Shown piece after piece: positions 11,561 to 22,434 of a stretch of 64,000 nucleotides of DNA; the stretch's first letter is position 1; the number at the start of each line of letters is the position of its first letter. The notes below the pieces were generated by a model, which saw only the letters and a program-made list of their open reading frames with translations, did no database searches and was not told the origin of the DNA. A program made the position numbers and the translations under genes. Source of the DNA: Macrocybe gigantea (lineage: Eukaryota; Basidiomycota; Agaricomycetes; Agaricales; Callistosporiaceae); the NCBI GenBank assembly GCA_011319805.1, contig SJRY01000143.1, positions 310,001 through 374,000 on the forward strand. The letters are read 5' to 3'.

Positions 11561-13474
11561 ATGAGCCACCTCGATGCCCGCCAGCGCCAAGCGCTCGCTC
11601 AGCTACGCGATCTCACGGACGGCGCCGACGACGATGTGGCTATCAGCGTGCTTGACAGTGTGGGATGGGATGTCCATGTTCGTCCGCAAACCATCCACCT
11701 TTTGATCCCGACACGCTAACACCGAGTGTCATCTTCACAGAAGGCTGCAGACTTGATTTTTGGTGCTAATCCTCCCTCGCTGTCCGCAATGCAGCCTTTG
11801 GACATCGACGACACCCGCCAGGGAGATTATCCTGCACGACCTCAAGTGAGCACCGTTCTTCCACGCCATGGGCACGTTTCATTTACTAGGTTTTCCAGCA
11901 CGTCAGCGTCCTTTCATCAATATACTTGGCCATCAGACCAATTCTTTCTCTCTTTGCGGTCCCGCTGCACCTTCTCTCAAATATTTTTCGCTTCATATTC
12001 GGCGTGCTACGCATACCCGTACCTCAACTAGGCTTCACTACACTCAACTTTTATCGCCCCTTACCGCGTCGCCCTCGTTCCACGTCCCAAGGAGGGGCAG
12101 ATAGATGGATTAGAGAGCTTGAGGAAGAGACCGGAGCAATTTCTATCAACAGAGTTTCCAGAGGCGGCGCCTCTACGACCGGAGCGGACATTGCGGGCCC
12201 CTCGTCTTCAACCACGCGGCTTCGTGCTTATGAAGACGGACGAAAGGTGTTACCCGACTTTGTCCTAAGCACTTACGAAGAATTTTTGCGCCGCTGCCAG
12301 ACGAGGCAAAGATTGGCACCATTATTCTTGTAAGCGAGGAACATGATGACGTCCCTGAGTTCAAGAGGTTTGATTCGCACATACTTGAATGACCTGATAT
12401 CTCATCATGTCGTGAGCAGAGATACTCTGACGGACATAACTTTAGTCAAGCTTTTGCAGGACAATGACATCCTGGTTTGGGGAGGGGACGTCCGAGACCG
12501 TGAAGCATGGAGTGGTGCGTATATGAACACATCCAAATTTTCTTGCTCATCCTTTGCTCCATACAGCCGCAGAAAGACTGCAAGCTACGACCTATCCCTT
12601 TGTCGCTTTCGTTGCTCTACAACCGCCACGCCAGCTTTTGACGTCTCAGAGGTCGAACAGTTCGCTACCAATGCTGACTGTCCTGTCGCGGCATCAAGGA
12701 CCTTCCATTCCATCTACATCTGGGCCGGGTCCAACGTCCGCGCACGCGCTTACGACACATTTGACACATCAACTTCTTCCTCGTGTGATGCCTTTCTTAG
12801 CCAGAATACGTGCACTACAGAGAGAGCGTGAACGCGACCGTCAATTGCGAGAAGAACAAGACAAAGCATTTAGGGACGCTGCTAGACGAGATAAACAGAG
12901 GATCGAGGAGCGCATGGCTGAAGAAAAGAGGAAAAAGGAGCGAGAGTTGGAATTACAAGCGGAGCAGCAAAGAAAAGAGGTGGAAGCCCAAGAGAAGAGG
13001 AAAAAGGAAGAGATCCGAATGCAATGGAGAAGATGGCTCAGGCGGAAGACACACCAACAATCTGTGCCTTCCAATGCGAAAGCACTTAGGATCGCCGTAA
13101 GGCTTCCGAGTGGAGCCAGGGTCGTCAGCAGCTTTGAAGAAAGCGCGACGCTCACGGATCTATACATCTTCGTGGACACTCAACTTATACCCGCAACACT
13201 CGGGACGGCGGATGACCCTGATAGCCTTCCATATCTAGAGACATCGGTTGCGGAGGCGGCCGTCGAGGCATGCCTAGCGACCGATGGTGCGGAATGGTGG
13301 GGCTTCAACCTTGTTCAAGCATTTCCGAGGAAAGACATTCCCTGGGCGTCCGGTATCAGACTGAATGAGGTGGATGGTCTGAAAGGAGGTGGACAAGTCG
13401 TTGTCGAATTGTTGGAATCTGCAAAAAACAATTCTATCGACGACGAAGACGATGATTCTGAGCTAGAAGATTGA
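11561..13474 (+). CDS. UBX-domain ERAD adaptor (Ubx2/FAF2-like)
   Basis: The domain order matches FAF2/Ubx2 proteins, which sit in the ER membrane through a hairpin and recruit the Cdc48/p97 ATPase to ERAD substrates. An N-terminal UBA-like segment spans an intron (VLDSVGWDVH / KAADLIFG). A hydrophobic hairpin follows (ILSLFAVPLHLLSNIFRFIF, GVLRIPVPQLG). Next is a UAS thioredoxin-like domain (LVSEEHDDVPEF, LLQDNDILVWGGDVRDREAW, TTYPFVAFVALQPP) and a charged coiled coil (RERERDRQLREEQ to KEEIRMQWRRWL). The C-terminal UBX domain contains LRIAVRLPSGARV, LTDLYIFVDTQL, FNLVQAFPRKDIPW and an acidic tail. Frames shift near 12,296-12,301 (EEFLRRC to DEAKIGTIILVSEE) without an intron, an apparent 1-nt loss. 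Its tail faces profilin 132 bp away. Confidence 0.88.
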
Positions 13475-13606
13475 CTGCCAAAATAGTCTGAATTCATTGT
13501 CTAGTAGATGATATTGAACCTCCAGAAAGCAATGACATGTGGTTGAGATGGAGAAGAAAATGGTCATAAAATACATCATCATTGGGCTGGTAAGTTGGAG
13601 AATCGA

Positions 13607-14140
13607 TCAGTAGCCAAGCTTGATCAGGTAGTCGGCCAATCCCTCAACGACAGGGGTAGCTTCCGCAGCTTGAGTGGGTCCTACGTATTCACCAATAATA
13701 ATGGCCTGGTTCGTTTTCACGACGACAGCCCCATCTGCCTGTCAGCGGAAAGGCGTGAGATGAAGGCGCTATGCTCAAGTGGTTAGTGAAAGCATACCAC
13801 TTTCTTGCCATAGATGCTGCGATCGTCTACGCGAAGAGTGAAGAACTTCTGATCAGCGAGTCTGAAGCCTGACTCCTGTATTGTATGGGGAGTCTTGAAG
13901 CCAGCAATGAGGGCATGCTGCTCCGCTGGGGATATCTAGAATCTGGTTGAGATTGAGAGATAGGAGCGGTACGGTGGATGGACAGACTGTGTATCCTGGC
14001 GTACTTGCCCACACACCCCTTGCAGCCCAATAATGGCAGATCTAATGACCTTTCCACTGTTTGCGAGCGTATCGATGTGGCCTTGTATACATGAGAGGAT
14101 GGTAAAAGGATGATGAGAGCGACGTACTTTGCCAGGACAT
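13607..14140 (-). CDS. PFY1: Profilin
   Basis: This small actin-monomer and polyproline-binding protein starts MSWQ, as profilins do. An intron after codon 4 joins to SHIDTLANSGKVIRSAIIG, then LQGV. Further exons give ISPAEQHALIAGFKTP, FRLADQKFFTLRVDDRSIYG and ADGAVVKTNQAIIIGEYVG, and the C-terminal helix LADYLIKLGY. The four or five short introns and total length of about 126 residues fit fungal profilins. It regulates actin polymerisation and supplies formins with actin in the cytoplasm. It is divergent from COQ1, 134 bp between starts. Confidence 0.92.
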
Positions 14141-14274
14141 GTTGACTGATAGAGAGAGGTCAGGCTGCTTTTATCGCGATTAGATGTGTTTATGTACAAT
14201 CTGACCCGATCACATGATAGTCGCCGTCACGGACACTCGGCCAGCGACGGCGGCGACGAGCTTCCTTCAAGGCA
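14141..14274. promoter_or_regulatory. Shared divergent promoter, PFY1 / COQ1
   Basis: These 134 bp between start codons must hold both promoters. On the COQ1 side a stop codon (tag at about 14,218) lies in frame upstream of the chosen ATG with no ATG between them, which supports the COQ1 start unless there is an upstream exon. No obvious TATA box is visible. Confidence 0.45.
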
Positions 14275-15647
14275 ATGCGCGTCGATCCCTTCGCTCTCCT
14301 CGCGCCCCAGCTCGCCGAACTCCGCATCTCTCTTCTTTCCCTCCTTGAATCTGGACACCCCGCCCTTACACAGATCACGAAGCATTACTTCCTTCACCCC
14401 TCCAAGCAAATCCGCCCACTCATCGTCCTCCTTTTTTCGCGCGCAACTAATGGACTCGGTCGAAAGTGGGACAGGAAGCTCTGGGAGGCCCAATGCGAGG
14501 GCGCAGGCGGCCGCATTGAAGACATAGACCGCCCACTCACTCGTCCGGATGTTCTCAATGATTGGAACCCCGAACAGCCAGAGCATACCGTCGATTTTGA
14601 TGTAAATTTTTCTTTGAGGCTATGCAGTCTCCCAGATTTCAGCAAACCACATACCATCCTCCTTCGACTCCTTCCTCCAGAGCCTCCACACTTTTCTCCT
14701 CAACATACGTTCTGCCGACGCAGATGCGGCTAGCGCAGATCGTCGAAATGATGCACACGGCCTCGCTGTTACATGACGACGTCATCGATGAGTCTCCTCT
14801 GCGGCGCGGCTCCCCGTCTGCTCCTTCTGTGTTTGGAAGAAAGCTGTCTATTTTGGGCGGAAACTTTGTATTGGGAAGGGCGTCTGCTGCCTTGTCGCGA
14901 CTGGGGGACTCCGAGGTTACTGACCTCATTGCAAGTGTGCTGTCTAATCTGGTCGAGGGCGAAATCTTGCAGACGAGAGACAATAAGGTCGAGCAACGTG
15001 TCCATGAGCCACCGAGTTCTATTGCCTCCCTCACGAAGGACACTTGGAATATCTATCTTCAAAAGACCTACTTGAAGACTGCGAGTCTAATGGCGAAAGG
15101 CGCCCGAGCGGCTGTTACCCTCGGCGGATGTAAGGAAGGTGACATTTGGAGGGAAATTGCATATGCATATGGCCGAAATCTGGGTATTGCTTTCCAAGTA
15201 TGTTGAGCATTCTGCTTCGATTAGGTCATAGCATTCATGTTAGTCTTTCTAGCTTGTTGACGATCTTTTGGATTATGAATCAGCCTCAGACACCCTTGGT
15301 AAGCCAGGGGGTGCAGATCTTCAATTGGGTCTCGCGACTGGTCCTGCGCTATTTGCTTGGGAGGAACATCCTGAGATGGGTGAGCTAGTTCAACGGAAAT
15401 TCAAGCACAAAGGAGATATAGAAAAGGTATGAAGACAGTCTTTTTTGGTGCAAGCATGCATTATGATGCGTATATTTCTTGACAGGCAAGATTGCTAGTT
15501 GAGCAATCATCAGCACTGGAAAGAACACGAGCCTTTGCACAACTGTATGCTGATAAAGCAAAAGATGTCTTGCACCAATTGCCAGATAGTGAGGCAAAAC
15601 AAGCTTTGGATGCCTTGACAGAAAAGGTCATCAGAAGAAAATTATGA
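14275..15647 (+). CDS. COQ1: Mitochondrial polyprenyl diphosphate synthase (CoQ side chain)
   Basis: This trans-prenyltransferase builds the isoprenoid tail of ubiquinone. The product begins MRVDPFALLAPQLAELRISL. The chain-length region and first aspartate-rich motif are HTASLLHDDVIDESPLRRG, followed by LGGNFVLGRASAAL, QKTYLKTASLMAKGARAA and the second motif LVDDLLDYESASDTLGKPGG. The C-terminus LTEKVIRRKL is normal for the family. Introns are at 14,602-14,642 (41 nt), after AFQ at about 15,197, and before ARLLVEQSSALERT. The frame is continuous. A classic presequence is not obvious, so an upstream non-coding or short coding exon is possible. This is the last host gene before the repeat block, whose AT-rich sequence starts directly after its stop codon. 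Confidence 0.92.
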
Positions 15648-16710
15648 GTTTTTTTTAAAATATTGAGATGCATAAGCTGCTCTGTGGCTGATGATTTCAT
15701 AGAAATTAAGGGTTACTCATGTATAACCTTTGTTATTCTATCATATCTCAGCAGCTGACAACTAGGGCTTGTTAGAAACAATCTATTTCTACTGCCAAGT
15801 CATTTAGTATGCTGCAGGTATCTTCAATGTGCAAAACAAATCACTCTCTTGCTTAGTGCTATGAAATAAAGACATTTTTATTTCAACAATCACCATGATA
15901 CTCATATGCCCAACAGCCATATGGCAAAATACTATATTATACCTGGTGAGACTCTAGCTTTGAGCTAGTTAATACCACCTCTGAAGTATTCTCACTCTTT
16001 TCTCTTGAGTGACCTAAGTGCACTCTTATTTTGTAAATAATTATATAATACTTAGCAAAAATTTGAAGGCCTATTTCTCATGTATTTAATCAATTTTACT
16101 GCATAGTGTAAGCATGGCTTACAGCAGATGAGGAGGCTGAGCAGCAGACAATAAGGCTAAGGTCAGGAATGGAAAGGACAAATATTGATTTCTAACTATA
16201 CTACAAAAGCAGCTCAGATAAATAAGATATCTACCTTATTAGAAAAATGGGTAGTATAGGAGAACAAATGCAGTAAAAAGAGGAAAAAAACAATTAATGA
16301 AGATAGAAAGAAATCAATTAGTAAGGAGGTGAGTTATATAGGATGTGCATTATATGTTGTATGGACAAGATTGGTGAAGCAGATCTGGAAAGTGGTTGCT
16401 ATATGATAGTCCAGATATGCCCTGCCAGTTGAATAGATTTTATATGCCACAGGTTGGAGATCTTGCATCAGAGCAGATGTGGTACCTGCAAGTGAGAAAT
16501 AGAGAGCACAAAGCCTATATAAAATTGGAATTGACCAAGAGGCCAAGTAGAAGAGTTATCGAAAAGAATTGAAGAAAGGAAAAGAAGTGAAAAATAGAGG
16601 GTAGGCAGGATCTCAGAAGGGAGCAAGGCTTCTAGAGCCATGCTGAGGTCTGAAGTAGCCTGCAATTATAGGGATTGAAATTTAAAACAATGAACAAAAA
16701 GATAGAGTGG
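15648..16710. other. AT-rich gene-free stretch, unassigned
   Basis: I see no gene here. The sequence is AT-rich and CpG-poor with stop codons in all frames, which resembles decayed repeat DNA. Fragments of protein similarity are too weak to name. It marks the transition from the gene-dense segment to the retroelement block and may contain the COQ1 3' UTR in its first 100 bp or so. Confidence 0.6.
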
Positions 16711-17028
16711 TGTTATGGACATCGCCCAAAGGACCATTCAATTTCTTATCTTATCTTTCCCATATCCCTTATCTTCCCCATCATGCTGTGCAGCGCACAG
16801 CCATCGAGTCATCTCACTTCCCTAGTCATCCTGAGTCATCTCCTTCCAGTCTTACTCATCCGCAGTCACAGCATTGCGCAGCCCATGGTCTGTGCTCGAG
16901 TACTGTAATGTATATAAGACTCCCAGATGTACCAGTAGTGCTAGGCTTAATATTCCTTTTGCTATCATCTCAAGACCACTCTCGCACTTAGTCTGCCTGA
17001 GCCCTTCTGAGATTCATCTAGCCTAACA
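16711..17028 (+). mobile_element. Solo LTR of family T1
   Basis: A complete copy of the T1 LTR (318 bp; intact copies are 320) runs from TGTTATGG to CCTAACA. It is flanked by a perfect 5-bp duplication, AGTGG (16,706-16,710 and 17,029-17,033). No internal sequence is present, so the element was reduced to one LTR by LTR-LTR recombination. It retains the TATATAAG-type TATA box and the AGGCTTAATAT segment seen in B. Confidence 0.93.
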
Positions 17029-18590
17029 AGTGGAGTCTCATCATAGCATCTGTATTGGCACTATAGTTGATGTAAATTGCTATGATATGAGGCTAGGGTT
17101 GCATTGGTGTTGAGCTGGCCACTCCTTATATAGAGTTGGATCAATATAGAGTAAGTAGACAGCAACTACATATACAGTATCAAAGGAGGAGGTTCCTAGT
17201 CATAGAGCAGGAGCAAGAGTAATCTGAACTCCAAAGCTAGTATGCTTGGACCTGTATACATGCAGACTATGAGAGTAGCCTGGCATCCAATGAATTCTCA
17301 ATCCACTCTAACTGATGTGGGAATATGCAGTAGTCATTCAATATGAATGAGGAATAGGGAATAATAGAAGTGCTGGCTAGAGTGCATAGGTATAAGAGGC
17401 AAGATGATCAGCTGCCCTATTCAGCCAGGCTAGCAGAAATGAATCATATAGTGTGCTTTGATATGAAGATCTATGGTATCATCTCCAAGCTATAAGTTCT
17501 CATATGGGTATCAAGATTTCCAATCTACCAATAAAGGGCAGATGGTATATACCATACTTCTCTATAACAAGCAGATCAGAGGGAGATAATCTGTATAGAT
17601 GCACTCTTCTGGGGCATGTTGCATGATCAGAAAGGCAGCATAGCAAACTGTAGCATCATATCATAGGATTGAAAGTGAGGCAATGAATGACTTGAAGAGA
17701 AATGATGAATAGCATTAAAAAAGAAGATACAAACTGGTGTGAGGCTAAGAAAGCATCAGATGCATACTAATCTAGGCTTAACAGATGATCAGAAGTATAA
17801 AGATAGAGGTTCTGCAGTGATTGGATGTAGTCTTCAGTAATGCATCATTAGACCTCTGATAAAAGTAAAAGAAGAGTGAGGTGCAATATATTGTGGAAGG
17901 ACTGGCAGAGCAATCTGGAACTATAACACTATATGCAGCTAATCCTTGTAAAGAGGAGATGAATAAGTATAAGCATGGATTGCTCACAACATGATGTGCA
18001 CAGTCATGTGGTCATGAGGACATAACAGTGATGATGGGAGGAAGGGATCTATTCATTCAGGATCATCACCTTGACTACTCACTTGTATCCTCAATGATTC
18101 TCAAAATTCCAAGTTCTGCTTGTTGTTTAGTTGGGGTTTTGATGACTTCAGTTTTCCTTCTAAAAGAGAGGTTTTCACTTTTCAAACAACAATGCTGAAC
18201 TGCCTTTTTCCTCCCCTATCTTTTCCACTAGTGACTCTCTAGGTCTTGAGATGTCTGTGTCTCAACAAGAATGATACCTTGCCAAGAGGTTAAATAGCAA
18301 TAGAAACAAATAGGGAGTGGTGTTTCTTGTAAAGGGACATGCAAATGTCAGAATCATTCCTCACCCAGGAATACACATATAGCTACTGTTTTCACCTCGC
18401 TCAATCTGGAGTTCACTCCATTTTCCTCTCCAATCCCCTTATCACTGGTGCCCTCCTCTTCTTCCAGTTCTGAACAACCACAATGACCTGAAAAGTGGCA
18501 GCATCAATAATCATCCTCATCTTCCATATCCCCTTCCCCTTCCAAGCTTTTCTTCAGTAATAGAACAATATTGGCTCAAACCATGCAACA
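17029..18590. other. Decayed sequence, unassigned
   Basis: There is no recognisable gene. The stretch is AT-rich, CpG-poor and full of stop codons. Its left end is the target of the solo T1 LTR. From about 18,050 the sequence becomes CT-rich and leads into the gag-like region that follows, so the last 500 bp may be the leader of that element. Confidence 0.5.
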
Positions 18591-20045
18591 TACAACTGTC
18601 TCTCAGTTGGTGCCTAACAAGTTACTGGTGTTGACTCCAGGTGTGTTGAGTGCTTAAGTACTGCATGATTTCAAACACTGCCTCTTGTTTTACTTTGATG
18701 AGAAGGAAGTCACTGCAAATGCTGACAAGATCCAAAAAATGTCCATGTGCTGACAAGATGATGGATACCATGATTGGTTGGAGTGCAATAGAGAAGAGCT
18801 CAGAGCATTAACCTTCAAGCAATTCTTTGAGAAGTTTATGAATACATTCATCGAACTGAATTGGGAGGCAAAGTGCTATGTGCAACTGATGAATAAGAAG
18901 ACAAAGACATTGGATCAGTTCTTACCATTTGCAACTGAATGCCAGAAGTTCAATGCCATTTTGAAGGGAATGAAATTGCACCTTGATGATGAGGCCCTCA
19001 TCAGATTGGTTGATGCACACATATTGACTGACTTGCATGCAGCTTTAGAATTAGTTACAAGGACCTTATTTTTTACATGGATAAATGCAGTTGCAAAGGA
19101 GGATGAGAAGCTTCTATAAAAGAGCATGCAGATCTCTGGATTGTTAAAGAAATACTCAGAACCACCCTCCCCTAATGAACAACTAAAGTGAAAGGACCAT
19201 TTCACCTCTAGCAACTCCAACTCACAGTCTGCCACTTCCTTGGCAAATGTGAAGAAAAAGATGCCAAAAGTACTGCCACCCCCCTTGACAAAGACTGAAC
19301 ACCAACTCATTTTCAACAATGGCAGGTGCTTGGAGTGCTGTGACCCATTTGCTGCCCATTTCATAAGAGACTGTCCTCACGGCCCACCAGATGGCACCAA
19401 TTACATGCTGCTAATGGCCAAAAATATAGAGGCCTGCAAGGCAATATGATCAGGCAATGCCCATCTCTCTAATATAATGAACAGCAATATCTCCACAAAG
19501 GGAGCATATAAAGGCAAAGGAAAGAACGTCACATCTATCATAACATCTAATAAAAGCACAGCATGCATCGAAACACTCAATAACAATGACCATGTTAGCA
19601 CCATAGGTGTCATCTGGCCAGTGATCCATTTTACAGCAGTCAATGAAGAGTCTTCAGATGAAGAAGTGAGTGCCCCCATCAGTGTTCTATACATTCAATA
19701 GCCTTGCCTCCTCATCGGAGGTGATACATTCCCTTCAGTAAAAGCAAATGCATTGATTGATAACAGTGCTCATTTAGTGTTGATTTGGCCAGATGTCACA
19801 GAGAGGCTGGGTCTATGCAAATCCAAACTGTCTCAACCAGAACAAGTCAATATCACAATTTATGAAACAAAGGTCCATTTAGAACTCAATGAATATGTTA
19901 GATTGGAATGTACAACTGTGAATAGAGAATGGACAAGTATGACTATAAAAGCTTTGATAATACTAGGACTGTGTACAAGTGTAATATTAGGATTGCTGTT
20001 CCTCTCAGTGAATCAAATTGTTGTCAATCATAATCTCCACACCTA
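18590..20045 (+). pseudogene. Decayed LTR-retrotransposon gag and aspartic protease
   Basis: Broken frames preserve a gag-like helical region (LTFKQFFEKFMNTFIELNW; FLPFATECQKFNAILKG) at 18,778-19,119. A zinc-knuckle-like stretch follows (GRCLECCDPFAAHFIRDC, 19,240-19,449). A retropepsin-like region (NALIDNSAHLVLIWPDVTE, about 19,750-19,810) matches the A-L-I-D-N/S-G pattern of retroelement proteases, with the catalytic context degraded. Several in-frame stops show that it is dead. The family is probably Ty3-like by protein order, but no LTR or RT belongs to it here. Confidence 0.65.
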
Positions 20046-20049
20046 ATAA

Positions 20050-21291
20050 GAAAGTGCTTGATTCCAAGTCCTTGATCTTGAAGTGCCTAGCCTTGACATA
20101 GAAGTAGATAGAGCAGTCAGATTCAAGTTGTTTGAATCCTATAGACAATAAAATGGAGTATAGCTTGTTGTTCTACTATCTGGCAGACTGTTTAAGACTA
20201 TAAAGTGACTTGTAAAGTTTGCAGACTTAGTTTGGACCATCTTAGTGAAACCCTTCTGGTTGAACTATATAAATCTCCTCTTCCAAATTGCCATTAGAAA
20301 AGGCAGAGGTGATATCCACAGAATAGAGTTCCACATCCTCAATACCAGCCATGACTAGGATAAGCCTCAAGGCAGTAGGGCAAAATGTAGGAGCAAAGAC
20401 TTCAGTTGCTATACAAAACCAAGTCTGTGTGCAGGTCACTCAAGTCTCACAGACCATTGTGAGAAGCAGAGAGAAGAATGCTAGTTATTAGCCAGCTTGA
20501 AGCTGGATTCTACCATACAAGTTCTATCTACTTATATAGGGCTATGCTACTTTGCCATGCATTATTCTTATGCCATGAGAGTTTATTGCTACTAGAAATA
20601 AAAGTTGTAGCTGACTGAATGCCTCATGATATCTAGCAAGCAATGAGTAATATTCCTTGGTGCTGATGTGTCCTCATCATATGACCTTCTTGTAGTTTCC
20701 TCATGTCATGTCTCATGTGTATATTCATCATGTGACTGGTATTAGTCACATGTTCATTGTTATGATAATGATTGGTTTCAAATTTATAACATTGGTATAG
20801 TCATTGCCAGGTCTCTGACTAGAACCTTTAGCAATACATTGAGCTTTGTAGCACTCAATCAAGCTATCTGCATTGTGTTTGACCTTGAAAACCCTTCCAC
20901 AACTAATAGCCTTCTTTCTTAGAGGCAAGTCCACAATCTTCTATATTCCATGTCCTATAAGTGATATAATCTCTTCATTACATGCTTCCTGCTACTTGTG
21001 AGCATCCAAACATTGCATAGCTTGCTTGTAAGTGCTTGGATTTGCACCTTCAGTTAGACCAGCAAATTGAACATTTACAAAACCGGCCTATTCATCAGAA
21101 TTAGGATCAGAATCATCTTGAACTGGTGAAGGAGTAGGTCTAATGACTTACCAGTTATCAAATGGTTTGACATTTCTGACTGGTTTTCTGATAGCAATAG
21201 GCAGAGTTTTGGATAGAGGTGGTGGGATTGGTATTCTGTATCTAACAGGGGGGTATATGGGGCAGGTTATCATTCTGGTGAATAGTAGGTG
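20050..21291 (-). pseudogene. Copia-type reverse transcriptase fragment (interrupted)
   Basis: On the minus strand the conserved start of a Ty1/copia RT is readable at 20,746-20,934 and upstream (RVFKVKHNADSLIECYKAQC, IAKGSSQRPGNDYT). After an interrupting LTR it resumes at 20,242-20,406 with FAPTFCPTALRLILVMAG, VDITSAFSNGNLEEEIYIVQ and PEGFH, and continues with a KSLYSLKQSARW-like block toward 20,050. The order and spacing match the RVT_2 domain. No LTRs of this element remain. The right end abuts the poly(T) of an inverted LINE tail at 21,292. It is inactive. Confidence 0.8.
20407..20791 (-). mobile_element. Solo LTR of family T2 inside the Copia RT
   Basis: This 385-bp copy runs from tgctatac to ttataaca (reverse complement of TG...CA). 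It interrupts the Copia frame between GNDYT and EVFAPTF. The flanking pentamers are tcagt (20,402-20,406) and ttggt (20,792-20,796). They differ by two transitions, consistent with a decayed 5-bp target duplication of ACTGA on the coding strand. Confidence 0.8.
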
Positions 21292-21485
21292 TTTTTTTTT
21301 TTTTTTTTTTTTTAAATCAACAATTTATATAGTAGTGCTTGCTGGCAGTCTGCTTGTATATATATGATAGTATCTATGATAAATATGATGAGTCTGAAAG
21401 AAACTGAACTGAAGAAATAGATATAGAGGGTACACTTGTCCTGGTCTCTTGTGCCTATACTTGCACCAATATGGCCCATGCTTGT
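21292..21485 (-). mobile_element. LINE 3' end with poly(A), truncated
   Basis: A T-run (21,292-21,313) followed by aaatcaacaatttatatag is the inverted 3' end and poly(A) tail of the window's LINE family. The rest matches its 3' UTR (agagggta..ctcttgtgcc) until the T2 LTR cuts it at 21,486. Confidence 0.8.
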
Positions 21486-21873
21486 TGCTATGCAAAACTA
21501 TATCTGTACACAGGTCATTCTAACCATCAAAAGAGAATAAGAGGTGGGGAAGAGAATGCTAGTTATTAGCCAGCTCGAAGCTAGATTTTACCATACAGAT
21601 TCTACATACTTATATATTACTATATTTCATACCACACATTATCCTCATGCTATAAAAACCCTTAACCCTAAGTCATATGAGTCAGGATCAACTGCACTCC
21701 TCGCAATATCCTTCAGGTGCTGTGCTGTAACCCTATATCCTAGTGAATGCTGATGTGTCATCATTATAGGGTTATTTCGGAGTCTCGAGTCATGTCTTGA
21801 GCATGTGTTCATCATGTGATTGGTGTATCATATGTTCATCGTCAAGATAATGATTGGCCTTGAAATTATAATA
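21486..21873 (-). repeat. 3' LTR of a T2 element (Z)
   Basis: This 388-bp T2 LTR is in minus orientation and runs from tgctatgc to gaaattataata. On the minus strand it is immediately preceded by a purine-rich tract (AAGAAGGAGG, within 21,874-21,890). That marks it as the 3' LTR of an element whose internal part lies to the right, not a solo LTR. No target duplication is visible on the left. Confidence 0.78.
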
Positions 21874-22205
21874 TTACCTCCTTCTTAAGGATCATGTCCT
21901 CGTGATCATGTTCTTCTTTATTATTATTCTCTTAGTTCTTCTTGCTCTTGTTCTTCTCTATAACTGCCTCCTCTCATTGCTTCTGTCATGCTTGCCATGC
22001 TGCATCAAGTCGATCTTCGACTTCTTTCAGGTCTGCCATCCAGCCAGTAAGCATTTGCTTCTTTAGTACTGTCTTCAACTGCTGATTCTGAGGATAGACC
22101 CAGACTTCATTAGCTGTATGGTTGAAGAGGACCTTTGGTATTTGGAATTGATAGAGGCAGGTGTGTACAACCTTCTTTGGTGGTGATCACAGTGGCAGCT
22201 GACAT
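21874..22205 (-). pseudogene. 3' internal end of T2 element Z with polypurine tract
   Basis: Read on the minus strand this encodes the last part of the T2 pol or tail ORF (KKVVHTCLYQFQIPKVLF; NEVWVYPQNQQLKTVLKK; LKEVEDRLDAAWQA) and then a charged stretch leading to HEDMILKKE, the polypurine tract and the LTR. It continues in frame with the pol fragment whose end lies at 24,386 once the 22,206-24,386 inversion is undone. Several stops mark it as dead. Confidence 0.65.
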
Positions 22206-22434
22206 TACTGGTACATCTGGGAGTCCTTATATACATTACAGTACTCGAGCATGGACCATGGGCTGTGCAATGCTGTGGACTGTGGATGAGTAAGACTGGA
22301 AGGAGATGACTCAGAATGACTAGGGAAGTGAAATGACTCGATGGCTGCACACTGTGCAGCATGATGGAGATGATAAGGGATATGGAAAAGATAAGATAAG
22401 AAATTGAATGGTCCTTTGGGCAACATCCATAACA
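22206..22434 (-). repeat. First 229 bp of a T1 LTR (5' LTR of element Y, part 1)
   Basis: In reverse complement this is the first 229 bp of the 320-bp T1 LTR, from TGTTATGG to gatgtaccagta. The remainder is absent here. The missing continuation (gtgctagg...) is found in the other orientation at 24,387-24,431, so this LTR was cut by an inversion. Confidence 0.88.

Noticed and set aside
1578..13474. MRF1, CSC1-like, ETFDH and UBX as pseudogenes because of their frame breaks
   Set aside because: Each has a single 1-nt break in an otherwise well-conserved gene with good splice sites, and an active TE copy in the same window shows the same kind of break. Sequence error is the better explanation.
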